The notes beneath the pieces are model-generated. The model ran no database searches. It saw only the letters and a program-made list of their open reading frames with translations, and was not told where the DNA came from. 64,000 bases of DNA from Streptomyces sp. NBC_00582. Its GTDB lineage: Bacteria > Actinomycetota > Actinomycetes > Streptomycetales > Streptomycetaceae. Both the position numbers and the translations under genes were made by a program. The stretch lies in NCBI RefSeq assembly GCF_036345155.1, contig NZ_CP107772.1, positions 4,836,001 to 4,900,000 of the forward strand. The letters run 5' to 3'. Positions 33,542-42,577 of this stretch are shown one piece after another (position 1 is the first letter of the stretch; each line of letters begins with the position of its first letter).

Positions 33542-34748
33542 GCGGGAGGTCGGCGTCGCCCGCCGCGCCCAGCTCCCGGAACAGGGCCACATAACGGGCG
33601 GTGAGCGCCGGCCAGGCGTAGCGCTGTTCGGCCGCCCGCCGCCCGGCCGCCCCCATCCGGTCCGCCAGCACCCCGTCGGACAGCAGCCCGGCGCAGGCCG
33701 TGGCCAGCGCGACGGGGTCGCCGGGCGGGACCAGCAGTCCGTTCTCCCCGTCGTCCACGACGTACGGGATCCCGCCGACCGCGGAGCCCACGACCGGGGT
33801 GCCGCAGGCCATCGCCTCGACGAGCGCCATCCCGAAGGACTCCGCCTCGGTGAGCGAGGGCAGGGCGAGGACGGCCGCGGTGCGCACGGCGTCGGTCAGG
33901 GCGGCACCGCTGAGCGCGCCGGGGGTCTCCAGGCGGTCCTCGACGCCGAGTTCGGCCGCGAGGGCGCGCAGCCCGGGCACGGCGTCGCCGTCGCCGACCA
34001 GCCGCAGCCGGGCCGTGGGGTGCTCCGCCGCGAGCAGGGCGAAGGCCCGGACCAGGACGTCGGTGCCCTTCCAGGCCGACGAGCGGTCCATCCGGCCGAC
34101 GTAGACCACCGTCGGCCGCCGCCGGGAGGGGGGCTCGCCCGGCGTGAACCGGTCGGTGTCGACGCCGGGGCTGATGTGGAGGGCGTCCGGGCGGGCCGCC
34201 GCCAGCGACACCGGGGACACCGCCACCAGACGCCGTACCCGGTCGAACACCCGGGGCAGCACCCGTGTCTCGTACAGCCGGATCAGCCGGTCCGCCGCTC
34301 CGCTGCCGGGCTCCCCCTTGTGCATCGAGCCGGCGTGGTACGTGAGCACCGCCGGCCGGTCCCCCGCGACGGCGACCGCCAGATCACCGAGCCCGGGCAC
34401 CGGGGCGTGCGCGTGCACCACGTCGGCGCCGGTGCGCCGCAGCCAGCGGCGCAGCTGCAAGGGCCACAGGGGGCTGAGGGGCGTGTTCGACAGCCGCAGC
34501 CAGACCCCGAGCCGTACGACCGTCACCCCGTCCTCGGTGGTGACCGTGGTGCGCCGCCCCCCGTCGAGGCGGGTGGTGAGCACGACGGCACGCAGATCGG
34601 GGGTGGCGGCGACCGCCGCGGCGACGCGGGCGCTGTACTGCTCCACGCCGCCGATGTTCGGCGGGTAGTAGGGGGTGACGACGGCGACCGTACGACGGTT
34701 CTCCCCACGAGCGTTCTCGGAACGGGGGTTCCAGGACGGCCGTGTCAC
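33513..34748 (-). CDS. family 4 glycosyltransferase (last gene of the exopolysaccharide operon)
   Basis: The 411-residue protein has the GT-B fold: VAVVTPYYPPNIGGVEQYSA at the start (about residues 20-40), the VVHAHAPVPGLGDL strand, VVYVGRMDRSSAWKGTDVLV in the second domain, and the E-x7-E donor motif EAESFGMALVEAMACGTP. GT4 enzymes are retaining transferases acting on lipid-linked intermediates. The GTG start at 34748 overlaps the preceding stop (GTGTGA). It is one of three GT4 genes in the operon. Confidence 0.88.
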   Translation of the reverse strand: MTRPSWNPRSENARGENRRTVAVVTPYYPPNIGGVEQYSARVAAAVAATPDLRAVVLTTRLDGGRRTTVTTEDGVTVVRLGVWLRLSNTPLSPLWPLQLRRWLRRTGADVVHAHAPVPGLGDLAVAVAGDRPAVLTYHAGSMHKGEPGSGAADRLIRLYETRVLPRVFDRVRRLVAVSPVSLAAARPDALHISPGVDTDRFTPGEPPSRRRPTVVYVGRMDRSSAWKGTDVLVRAFALLAAEHPTARLRLVGDGDAVPGLRALAAELGVEDRLETPGALSGAALTDAVRTAAVLALPSLTEAESFGMALVEAMACGTPVVGSAVGGIPYVVDDGENGLLVPPGDPVALATACAGLLSDGVLADRMGAAGRRAAEQRYAWPALTARYVALFRELGAAGDADLPLSPAAPGSR

Positions 34749-35989
34749 ACGGCCTCCCGCAGCCGGGCGGGCAGGGAGCGGGCGCGGGCGACGTAGCCGG
34801 GCAGGTTGCCGTCGAGGAGCGCACGGTACGCGGCGGGGTCCTTCAGCAGCGGCTCGACCAGGGCCCACAGCCGTTCGTGGGTGACGTCGGCGATGGGCAG
34901 CACCCAGGCGGAGAGGTCCAGGTCGGCCATGATGCCGCGGGTCTTGTGCTCGTACTCGATGGCCACGCACGGCACGTCGCTGGTGAGGGAGAAGATCACC
35001 GAGTGGAAGCGGGTGCCGATCAGCAGCGAGCACTCGTCGTAGAGGCCCTTGAGGTCGCGGTAGTCGACCACCTCGTCGACCATCAGCGGGCCGCTCGTGC
35101 AGTGGGCGGCGATACGGCGCTCGCAGACACGGTCGTCGTCGCCGAGGTAGTCGGTGCTGACCTGCGGGATGAGGACCACGCGGGCGCCGGTGCCCTGGAC
35201 GGCGTCGATGGTGCGGGCCAGTTCGCGCTCGTAGCGGTCCTGGGCGGCCGGGGCCAGCCAGCGGCGGGCGGTGACGCCGACGAGCCGCTCGCCGGGACCC
35301 ACGCCGAGCCTCTCCCGCCAGGCGACGCGGTTCCCGGGCGCGAAGGCGAAGCCGGCGTCGACCGCCCGCTCGATGTGCGTCTCGGGGATCCCGCAGGCCT
35401 TCAGTTCTCCGACGCTGACGTCCTCCCGCGCGAGCACGGCGGCCGAGCGGCGCATGACCCGGCCGACCAGCCACCGCTGGGGGGCCGCCGGGAACGGGCC
35501 GAAGGACTGCGGCGCCCACACCACGGGCACCCGGGACCTCTGCGCGATCAGCGCGGGCAGCAGGACGAAGAACACGTTCTGGTAGCCGTCGAGCCCAGGC
35601 CGGGCCAGCACATAACCGCCGCCCATCGACACCACCAGGTCCGCCCGGGACACGGCCTCCGCCTCGCGCCGCGCCTCGGCGGGCAGGGCGCGCAGCAGGG
35701 CCCGGCACAGCGGGCGCGGCAGCGTCACCGCGACGGCTCCCGCGAGGCCCACCAGCGCCTTGCGCAGCAGCCGGCGGGGCAGCGAGACGGTGCCGTCGGC
35801 GACGTACCGGCGCAGCGACCCGAGGTTGCGCACGCCCTCGAACTCCGGGTGCACGGCCGCGTCCTCCATGCCCGCGATCGCCACGTCCGCCTCGGGGAAC
35901 GCCTCCCGCACCTGCCGCAGGCAGACGGAGAGCAGGGCGGCGTCGCCCGCGTTCTCCCGGACGTAGGCGTTGATCACCACGATCTTCAC
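34745..35989 (-). CDS. polysaccharide pyruvyl transferase family protein
   Basis: The 414-residue protein begins VKIVVINAYVRENAGDAALL, then ADLVVSMGGGYVLA (about residue 135) and LLIGTRFHSVIFSLTSDVPCVAIEYEHKTRG near 345. These are the CsaB/WcaK-family motifs. Such enzymes add ketal pyruvate from phosphoenolpyruvate to sugar residues, giving the polymer negative charge. The GTG start overlaps the flippase stop by 4 bases; the upstream in-frame extension from 36166 lies inside the flippase gene and is not real. Confidence 0.88.
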   Translation of the reverse strand: MKIVVINAYVRENAGDAALLSVCLRQVREAFPEADVAIAGMEDAAVHPEFEGVRNLGSLRRYVADGTVSLPRRLLRKALVGLAGAVAVTLPRPLCRALLRALPAEARREAEAVSRADLVVSMGGGYVLARPGLDGYQNVFFVLLPALIAQRSRVPVVWAPQSFGPFPAAPQRWLVGRVMRRSAAVLAREDVSVGELKACGIPETHIERAVDAGFAFAPGNRVAWRERLGVGPGERLVGVTARRWLAPAAQDRYERELARTIDAVQGTGARVVLIPQVSTDYLGDDDRVCERRIAAHCTSGPLMVDEVVDYRDLKGLYDECSLLIGTRFHSVIFSLTSDVPCVAIEYEHKTRGIMADLDLSAWVLPIADVTHERLWALVEPLLKDPAAYRALLDGNLPGYVARARSLPARLREAV

Positions 35990-37302
35990 AGGGGGGACCT
36001 CTCGGTAGGGACATCGGTACGGACGGGGGAGGCGGAAGAGGCGGGGGAGACGGAAGGTGCGGCCGGTGTCCTGCCCCGCAGCAGGCAGGCCGTGGCGAAG
36101 AGGCCCGCCGTCAGGTTGCCGATCGCCCACGCGTAGCCGACCCAGACGAGTCCGCGGTCGGCCCACAGCGAGGAGAGCCCGATGGACAGTGCCGCCATCA
36201 CGGTGTTGGCGGTGATCAGCTGTGCCATGCGCTGGCTGAGCTTCAGGGCGAAGCAGGCCCAGGTGTTGAGGGACACCGGCAGGGCGGCGATCGCGAGGAC
36301 GATCAGCAGGGAGCGCGCGTGGTCGGCGTACTCGGCGCCGAACATCCGCAGCAGCAGCCCGCCGCCGAGCGCCACCACGGTGGCGGCGGGCACCTGCACC
36401 GCCGCGATGATCCGGCCCGAACGCAGCATCAGTTCACGGAACCGGGACTCCTGGTGGGAGACCTCCGCGAAGACGGCCTCGCCGACGGCGGTGGAGACGG
36501 CGTTCAGCATGGCCGCGATCTGGAAGGCCACGAAGTAGTAGCCCACCTGGGCCGCCCCGAGGTGGTGCAGCACGATCAGCGGAGTCGCCAGCACCGGCGC
36601 GAGGTTGATCAGGTTCGAGGCGTGACTGGCCACGGAGAAGCGGAACTTCTCGCGCAGCCGGGTGCCCCGGGTGCGCAGATCGATCCGCAGGCCCAGCCGG
36701 CGCCGCAGCACGAGCAGTGCGACGACGACGGTCACCGCGTAACCGACCCCGGCGGAGGCCACGATGCCGAAGACGCCCAGCCCGGTGAGGGCGGCGGGTA
36801 CGGCCACCTTGGAGACGCCCTGGGTCAGGCCGTCGATCAGCACGTTGTACTCGGGGATGCGGGCGGCGGTGAACACCGAGCGCACCAGCATGCTCATCGC
36901 CGCGAACCCGCAGAAGACGGTGAAGGCGATCGCCGACGGCCAGTCGTCACGCACGAACGCGAGTTTCGCGCCGTACCAGGGCAGTCCGGCCAGATAGACG
37001 GCGGCGGCCGCGCAGCCCACCCCGGCCACCAGCACGAGGGCCTGGCTGATCTGCGCGTTGCGCGCCGCGCGCCCGGCCGGGAACCGCACCAGGGTGTTGT
37101 TCAGGCCGAGCAGGCTCAGCGTGGCGAGCAGCGAGGTCGCCGAGATCAGGGAGGTGGCGAGGCCGACCTGGGCGGCGGAGTAGAACCGGGCGACGACCAC
37201 CCAGAACACGAAGCTGAGGCCCGCGGTGACGACCGTCGAGGCGAGCAGGAAGAAGGAGCTGCGGTAGATCCGGTCTCCGGACCGGGCGTGCCGGGCGGTC
37301 AC
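35986..37302 (-). CDS. Wzx-type polysaccharide flippase
   Basis: The 438-residue protein is highly hydrophobic with about 12-14 predicted helices and no large soluble domain. It begins GDRIYRSSFFLLASTVVTAGLSFVFWVVVARF and continues LATSLISATSLLATLSLLGL. This is the MOP-superfamily polysaccharide transporter pattern. It should move lipid-linked repeat units across the membrane. It is coupled to both neighbours by GTGA overlaps. It is the only exporter in the operon, which argues for a flippase/polymerase-type pathway rather than an ABC transporter. Confidence 0.88.
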   Translation of the reverse strand: MTARHARSGDRIYRSSFFLLASTVVTAGLSFVFWVVVARFYSAAQVGLATSLISATSLLATLSLLGLNNTLVRFPAGRAARNAQISQALVLVAGVGCAAAAVYLAGLPWYGAKLAFVRDDWPSAIAFTVFCGFAAMSMLVRSVFTAARIPEYNVLIDGLTQGVSKVAVPAALTGLGVFGIVASAGVGYAVTVVVALLVLRRRLGLRIDLRTRGTRLREKFRFSVASHASNLINLAPVLATPLIVLHHLGAAQVGYYFVAFQIAAMLNAVSTAVGEAVFAEVSHQESRFRELMLRSGRIIAAVQVPAATVVALGGGLLLRMFGAEYADHARSLLIVLAIAALPVSLNTWACFALKLSQRMAQLITANTVMAALSIGLSSLWADRGLVWVGYAWAIGNLTAGLFATACLLRGRTPAAPSVSPASSASPVRTDVPTERSPL

Positions 37303-38444
37303 CGTCCCCCACCGTCCCCGCGGTAGTGGGCGAGCAGGGTCCGCACATGGCTCTCCCAGGTGAAGGCCCGCTGCGCGTACGTCCGGCTGTACTCCCCCAT
37401 GCGGGCCCGCCGCAGCGGATCGGCCGCCAGGGCGCGCAGTTCCGCGGCGAGCGCGGGCACGTCACGGGCCACCAGGGACACCCCGTCGCGGTCCAGTCCG
37501 TACGGCGCGTAGCCGGGGTCGTCGGTGGTCACCACCGGAAGCCCGGAGGCCATCGCCTCCTGCACGGTGAGCGGGAAGCCCTCCGCGGTCGACGGCAGCG
37601 CGAACACGTCACAGGCCCGGTAGGCCTCCGCGACGGCCTCGGGCGGCAGGGCGCCGAGGTGGTGGACGCCGGGCCGGCCGGTGAGGGCGGCCGCGTCGCC
37701 GCCCCCGGAGAACACCAGGTCGTAGCCGGCGTCCGGGGTGTGGGCGGCCAGCAGCAGGTCGTACCCCTTCTTGGGCACCAGACGGCCCACGAACAGCACG
37801 AGGACCCGGTCGGCCGGCAGTCCCAACCGGTCCCGGGCGGCGGCCCGTTCGCCCGTCGCCGCCGGACGGAACAGCTCGGTGTCGACCCCGTTGGCGAGGT
37901 GGTGCGAGCGCTCGGCGCGGGCGCCGTGGGCCCGGACGAAGGCGGCCACCGAGGCGTTGAGCGTGAACACCGACCGCGCGCCGCGCAGCAGGAACCGGCC
38001 GGCGGTCCCGTACACCGCCCGCTGCACGGCCCGGACCAGGCCCGAGGGATGGTCGACGACCGCCACGTGCTGGGTGTGGACCCGGCGGGTGCGGGTGAGC
38101 CGCGCGGCCAGGCCCGCCGCCCAGGAGCTGAGGTAGAGGCAGTCGTGGACGTGCACGACGTCCGCCCGCCGGCTCAGGCGCAGTGCGGCGGCCGCGAGCG
38201 CGGGCGAGAACACGGGGAACGGCACTCCGGCCCGCTCCTCGGCGCCGTTCCAGGCCCGGATCCGCACCACCCGTACGCCGCCCTCGACCGTGGTCGCCGA
38301 ACGCGGGCCGCTGGTCAGCACGGTGACGTCGGCGCCCCGCGCGGCCAGCCCCTCGGCCTCCTGCCGGACGACGTTCTCGATGCCGCCGACGTGCGGCGGG
38401 TAGTAGTGGCTGACGAGGAGGACCCTCGGCGGGCGCGCGCTCAT
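37299..38444 (-). CDS. family 4 glycosyltransferase
   Basis: The 381-residue protein begins PRVLLVSHYYPPHVGGIENVV and has DVVHVHDCLYLSSWAAGLAA, VLVLFVGRLVPKKGYDLLLAA and STAEGFPLTVQEAMASGLPVV (E-x7-E). These motifs define a retaining GT4 transferase. ATG 38444 overlaps the stop of the upstream membrane protein (ATGA). The sugar donor cannot be inferred from the sequence. Confidence 0.88.
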   Translation of the reverse strand: MSARPPRVLLVSHYYPPHVGGIENVVRQEAEGLAARGADVTVLTSGPRSATTVEGGVRVVRIRAWNGAEERAGVPFPVFSPALAAAALRLSRRADVVHVHDCLYLSSWAAGLAARLTRTRRVHTQHVAVVDHPSGLVRAVQRAVYGTAGRFLLRGARSVFTLNASVAAFVRAHGARAERSHHLANGVDTELFRPAATGERAAARDRLGLPADRVLVLFVGRLVPKKGYDLLLAAHTPDAGYDLVFSGGGDAAALTGRPGVHHLGALPPEAVAEAYRACDVFALPSTAEGFPLTVQEAMASGLPVVTTDDPGYAPYGLDRDGVSLVARDVPALAAELRALAADPLRRARMGEYSRTYAQRAFTWESHVRTLLAHYRGDGGGR

Positions 38445-40930
38445 CGGTAGATCACGGCTCCCCCGTTGCTGTAGATGAGGTCGCGGGAGTCGAGGACCTT
38501 CATCGGATACCTGTAGGTGATGAGGTCACCGCCGTAGAACACGGTGACCAGCCCGGTGCGGGTCGGCGTGGTGCCGAGCAGGACATAGGAGTCGGTGCGC
38601 AGGGCCGCCGGGTGGATGTCGGCGAGCGTGGGGTGGGTGAGCAGTGCCTGGAGCCGGCTGTACGAGAACCGGTCGGTCTGCACCAGCCCCCGCCCCTCCT
38701 CGGTGAGTCGCGCGTCGAGCCACAGCGCGGCCCGCCGCTCCTCGGCGTGGGGGTAGTAGATGGCGTAGTACTGGCCGGAGTCGGAGAGCTGCACCTGCGC
38801 CGGATAGCCGCCCAGCGCCTTCGGCACCACCCCGGACAGGTCGAGCAGCAGCCCGGCCAGCAGGAGGGCGGCCAGGGGCACCGTGCGGCGGCCCGCCCAG
38901 CGCAGCAGCCACAGGGTGGCGGTGGCGAGGAAGGGCGCGAAGAAGAACAGGCCCTGCTGGAAGGCGCGCAGCAGGCTGTAGTCCACCGAGAGCTGGGGGA
39001 TCAGGGTGAACAGCGCGACCATGCACCAGGCGCCGGCGGCGATCGTCACCTGGTCGCGCACCGGCCGGAACGCCGAGCGTCGCGCCCACATCGCGACGGC
39101 GAACCCGGCCATCACCATGGCCTGGAAGAACAGCGCGGCTCCCTGCCGCAGCCCGCCGTTGAGGGTCCGTACGTCGATGCCCACCGCGTCCAGGGCCCGT
39201 CCGACGACGGTCGGCTTCATGTCGGGGGTCTCCACCACGGGCGTGCTGAGGCTCTTGACCTCGGACAGCGGCAGATAGTCGCCGTCGGTGCGCTCGCCCG
39301 CGGTCTGTTTCAGCAGTCCGTCCTCGTACTCCTGCATGCGCTGCGCGGCGGGCACCTTCGCGCCGCCGAAGATGCTGTACGCCGTGTCGGAGGAGCCGGA
39401 TTCGGACTCGCCGCCGACGAGTGCCGAGGCGACGGCGTGCAAAGTGCGTTCTGCCTGGCCGCCGGTGTGCGTCACGGGTCCCGCCCACAGCAGGGCGAGG
39501 AGCGCGGGCACCGCCACGGTCCACCAGGTGAGGAAGGACAGCATCCGGTCCTCGCGGCGTCTGCGGCGGACCCGCTCGCGGCCCCGGCGGGAGAACAGCC
39601 GCCAGACCTTGTCGCCGAGGAAGGAGATCGCGAGGGTGCCGACGACGACGTAGGTGGTGGAGTAGTGCGAGAGCACGATGCCGCCGAGGAGCACCACGAA
39701 CACGGCACGGCGGGCCCGGCGCGGGCCGCGCGAGTCGGTGAGGACCACCATGGCGCAGCCCAGCAGCAGGAACGCGATCTCCTGGCGGCCGAGGTACGGC
39801 ATGTCGGTGAGGAAGGTCGGGAAGACGAGGAAGTACACCGCCGAGATCAGCGCGACGACGCGCGGCGCCACATTGCGCACCGCGCGGTGCACGAGGACCG
39901 GGGTGCACGCGAACAGCAGCGGCAGGACGACCTTGAAGATCGTGGTGTCGGCCAGCGCGGTGAGCTGGAAGACGCTCACGGGCAGCAGGGTGATGCCGAG
40001 GCACGCGTTGTACGGGTCGGTGTAGGTGCCGATGTCCCAGTACTCGCCGCCCAGGGTGAGCCGGAAGTACAGGAACTCCTTCTGGATGTCGTGGCCGGTG
40101 ATGTACTGGCCGCGCAGCGAGGTGAGCAGCAGCAGCGCCGCCGACGCGCAGTACAGGCCGAGTTCCAGGACGGGGACGGGGTAGCGGCCCCGGCGCAGCA
40201 GGATCAGGACGAGCAGGGCCGCGACGGCGATCACCGCCGCCACGCTGACCGCGCCGCCCAGCCCGTTGTTGAGCCGGATGGCGCCGGCGACGGACAGCAC
40301 GAGCGCGAGCGCGCCGAGCGCGGCGACCGGCCGCAGACCCCGGGCACCGGCCAGGCCGGACCAGGGCCGGCGGGGGGCCGTCGCCGGGCGCGGGTCCACC
40401 GGGGCGAACGCGTTCAGGACGAGCAGGGCCACGGCGGTGGCGAGCGCCAGGACGGGCCGGGTCAGCGGCCGGTCGAGGCCCAGCGGGGGCAGCGCGGTGT
40501 TGACGGTGAGCGCGACGACGATGTCCGTCATGACGGTGAAGCCGACGGACAGCATCAGCTCGGCGGTACCGGACGTCACGACCCGCCGTGCCACCGGCCG
40601 CCACAGCAGGACGGGCGCCCCGAACAGCAGCCACAGCCCGGCGAGGGTGCGCGGCGGCCCCGGCACGTCCGGCACGAGCTGGAGCACCGTGGCCAGGACC
40701 ACGCCGAGCAGGACGAGCGGCCGACGGCCGGGGAGCGCGCGGCGCGGTGATCCGGCCGCCTCGGCCTCGCCGGCTTCCTCCGCGCCGGGCGGCTCCTCGG
40801 GTGACGTGCGGGGGACGGGTCGTACGACGCTCAGCCGCAGGGTGTCCCCGGCGCTCGCCTTGGACGGGCCCCCGGCCGTGTTCTCGGCCGTGTTCTCGGC
40901 CGTGTTCTCGGCCGTGTCCTTCGTCGTCAC
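38441..40930 (-). CDS. large multi-pass membrane protein, candidate polymerase or GT-C transferase
   Basis: The 829-residue protein has an 80-residue cytoplasmic N-terminus followed by many hydrophobic helices in three blocks (about residues 85-300, 305-470 and 560-660). SLRGQYITGHDIQKEFLYF, near residue 265, is typical of DUF2206-like membrane proteins. The C-terminal part is soluble and probably outside (SDSGQYYAIYYPHAEERRAALWL). Position between two GT4 genes suggests the Wzy-like polymerase or a GT-C enzyme using a polyprenyl donor; neither is proven. GTG 40930 overlaps the upstream stop. The N-terminus contains TAEN repeats. Confidence 0.7.
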   Translation of the reverse strand: MTTKDTAENTAENTAENTAGGPSKASAGDTLRLSVVRPVPRTSPEEPPGAEEAGEAEAAGSPRRALPGRRPLVLLGVVLATVLQLVPDVPGPPRTLAGLWLLFGAPVLLWRPVARRVVTSGTAELMLSVGFTVMTDIVVALTVNTALPPLGLDRPLTRPVLALATAVALLVLNAFAPVDPRPATAPRRPWSGLAGARGLRPVAALGALALVLSVAGAIRLNNGLGGAVSVAAVIAVAALLVLILLRRGRYPVPVLELGLYCASAALLLLTSLRGQYITGHDIQKEFLYFRLTLGGEYWDIGTYTDPYNACLGITLLPVSVFQLTALADTTIFKVVLPLLFACTPVLVHRAVRNVAPRVVALISAVYFLVFPTFLTDMPYLGRQEIAFLLLGCAMVVLTDSRGPRRARRAVFVVLLGGIVLSHYSTTYVVVGTLAISFLGDKVWRLFSRRGRERVRRRRREDRMLSFLTWWTVAVPALLALLWAGPVTHTGGQAERTLHAVASALVGGESESGSSDTAYSIFGGAKVPAAQRMQEYEDGLLKQTAGERTDGDYLPLSEVKSLSTPVVETPDMKPTVVGRALDAVGIDVRTLNGGLRQGAALFFQAMVMAGFAVAMWARRSAFRPVRDQVTIAAGAWCMVALFTLIPQLSVDYSLLRAFQQGLFFFAPFLATATLWLLRWAGRRTVPLAALLLAGLLLDLSGVVPKALGGYPAQVQLSDSGQYYAIYYPHAEERRAALWLDARLTEEGRGLVQTDRFSYSRLQALLTHPTLADIHPAALRTDSYVLLGTTPTRTGLVTVFYGGDLITYRYPMKVLDSRDLIYSNGGAVIYR
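40873..40920. repeat. 12-bp in-frame tandem repeat
   Basis: Four consecutive units of CGGCCGTGTTCT (the last one CGGCCGTGTCCT) encode TAEN-type repeats in the disordered N-terminus of the large membrane protein. They keep the reading frame and are a possible site of copy-number variation. Confidence 0.9.
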
Positions 40931-42018
40931 AGTCCGGCCCTGCGGTAGACGTCGTCCATCAGACGGGCCACGGTCGCCCACGAGTAGTCCTTGGCGTGCT
41001 CGGCGCTCGCCCGGGCCAGCGCGGCCCGGTACGCCGGGTCGGCGGCGAGAGTGTCGAGGGCGTCGGCGAGCGCGCCGGGCTCCGGAGCGGCCAGCAGCCC
41101 GGTGCCCCGGACGAGTTCACGCGTGCCCGGTACGTCGGTGGCGACGACCGGCAGCCCGGCCGCCATCGCCTCCAGGACGACCAGGGGCATGCCCTCCTTG
41201 TCGGAGGGGAGGACGAACGCGTCGGCGTCGGCGTACGCCTTCACCAGGTCCTCGCCCAGCAGACCGCCGGAGAACTCCACGTTGTCGAGGCCCAGCCCGG
41301 CGGCCTGCGCCATGAGCCGGTCGCGCAGTTCGCCGTCGCCGACGATCCGCAGCCGTACGTCCTGCCGTACGAGGGCCATGGCGTCGAGCAGCCGGGCCAC
41401 GTTCTTCTGCACGCCGAGCCGGCCCACGTACAGCAGCCGCAGCGGCCCGGCAGCCGGCTCGCGCGGCGGCATGTAGTACGAGGCGGCGACCCCGTTGGGC
41501 ACGACGTGCAGCCGCTCGGCGGGCACCCGGTAGGTGTCGGCGAGGAAGTCCGCCTGTTCCGGCGTCAGCGCGACGACCCCCGCGGCGGCGCGCAGCACCC
41601 GTCCGAAGACATGCCGCTTGTAGTACGGCAGCAGGGCGCCCAGCGGTCCGGAGGCGTCCACGTCGAGATGGAAGTGGAGCAGGTAGCGCAGCCCCCTGAG
41701 CCGGGCGGCGACCGCGACGACCTCGGGGATCAGGGCGTGCGCGCAGTGCAGGTGCAGGACGGCGTCGCGGGGCACGCGGGCGAGCTGCGCGGCGAGCCCG
41801 GGGGCGACGGCGGTGTGCGCCACCTCCACCGCGCGGTGCCGGTGGACGGCGACCCCGTCCTCGACGGCGACCCGCGGGGCACCGCCCGAGCCCAGGGCCG
41901 TGGTCAGGACCCGTACGTCGTGCCGGGTGGCCTGCTCGCGCGCGAGATGGGACACGACGCGTTCGAGCCCGCCCAGGTGAGGGGGGTAGTAAGGGGTGAT
42001 CTGGACGATGGTGCGCAT
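40927..42018 (-). CDS. family 4 glycosyltransferase
   Basis: The 363-residue protein opens MRTIVQITPYYPPHLGGLERVV and has AVLHLHCAHALIPEVVAVAA, LRLLYVGRLGVQKNVARLLDA and PSDKEGMPLVVLEAMAAGLPV. The E-x7-E donor site and both Rossmann lobes are complete. It starts 34 bp after the small membrane protein gene, the only real gap in the operon, then couples by GTGA to the next gene. Confidence 0.88.
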   Translation of the reverse strand: MRTIVQITPYYPPHLGGLERVVSHLAREQATRHDVRVLTTALGSGGAPRVAVEDGVAVHRHRAVEVAHTAVAPGLAAQLARVPRDAVLHLHCAHALIPEVVAVAARLRGLRYLLHFHLDVDASGPLGALLPYYKRHVFGRVLRAAAGVVALTPEQADFLADTYRVPAERLHVVPNGVAASYYMPPREPAAGPLRLLYVGRLGVQKNVARLLDAMALVRQDVRLRIVGDGELRDRLMAQAAGLGLDNVEFSGGLLGEDLVKAYADADAFVLPSDKEGMPLVVLEAMAAGLPVVATDVPGTRELVRGTGLLAAPEPGALADALDTLAADPAYRAALARASAEHAKDYSWATVARLMDDVYRRAGL

Positions 42019-42052
42019 GAGACTCCGAGGAAACGGAAGGGGAGACGGACGG

Positions 42053-42577
42053 TCAGCGCAGATGCAGGCGGAGCCGCTGGGGATGTCCTCTGAGGGTCAC
42101 CTCGACCGCGTCGGCCGCTCTCTTCTTCGCTCCCTTGAGCCGCAGCCGGACGTCCACCTCCATCAGGGCGCCCGGTTTGGTCGTGACCGTGCCCGTGCCG
42201 GATGCCAGCGATCGGCCGTCGTCGTCCTCGGCCTTCACCTCGACCACCCGACGGCCCCCGCTCTCCCCGTGTTCCACCAGGTCGAGCGGTACGACGAGTT
42301 CGGTGCCGTCGAACCAGGGGTCGTCCGAGAAGTACAGCTCAATGTAGGACTGCTCCCGCTCGGTGAAGGAGTCCCGCAGCACCCCGCGCACCCCGGGCAC
42401 CGCCCAGGCCGCGGCGCACAGCCCGAGCACGGCCAGTACGCCGACGACCCGCAGGGCCGTCCGGCGGACGGATGCGGGTGCGGGTCCGGGTGCGGGTGCG
42501 GGTGCCGATGAGGGTGGCTCGGCCTGCCGCCGTCCCCGGCGGGGGGACGGCGGCGATCCGTGCGAAGTGGTCGTCAC
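42053..42577 (-). CDS. single-pass membrane protein of the polysaccharide operon
   Basis: The 174-residue protein has a Pro/Ala/Arg-rich cytoplasmic start and one transmembrane helix (LRVVGVLAVLGLCAAAWAVPG, about residues 42-62). Its 110-residue outer domain is made of beta strands (SYIELYFSDDPWFDGTELVVPLDLVEHG, then ALMEVDVRLRLKGAKK). The first part of the outer domain resembles domains found in actinobacterial cell-wall glycan loci, but I cannot name the family. The GTG start overlaps the GT2 stop. A role in assembling the export complex is a guess from context. Confidence 0.65.
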   Translation of the reverse strand: MTTTSHGSPPSPRRGRRQAEPPSSAPAPAPGPAPASVRRTALRVVGVLAVLGLCAAAWAVPGVRGVLRDSFTEREQSYIELYFSDDPWFDGTELVVPLDLVEHGESGGRRVVEVKAEDDDGRSLASGTGTVTTKPGALMEVDVRLRLKGAKKRAADAVEVTLRGHPQRLRLHLR

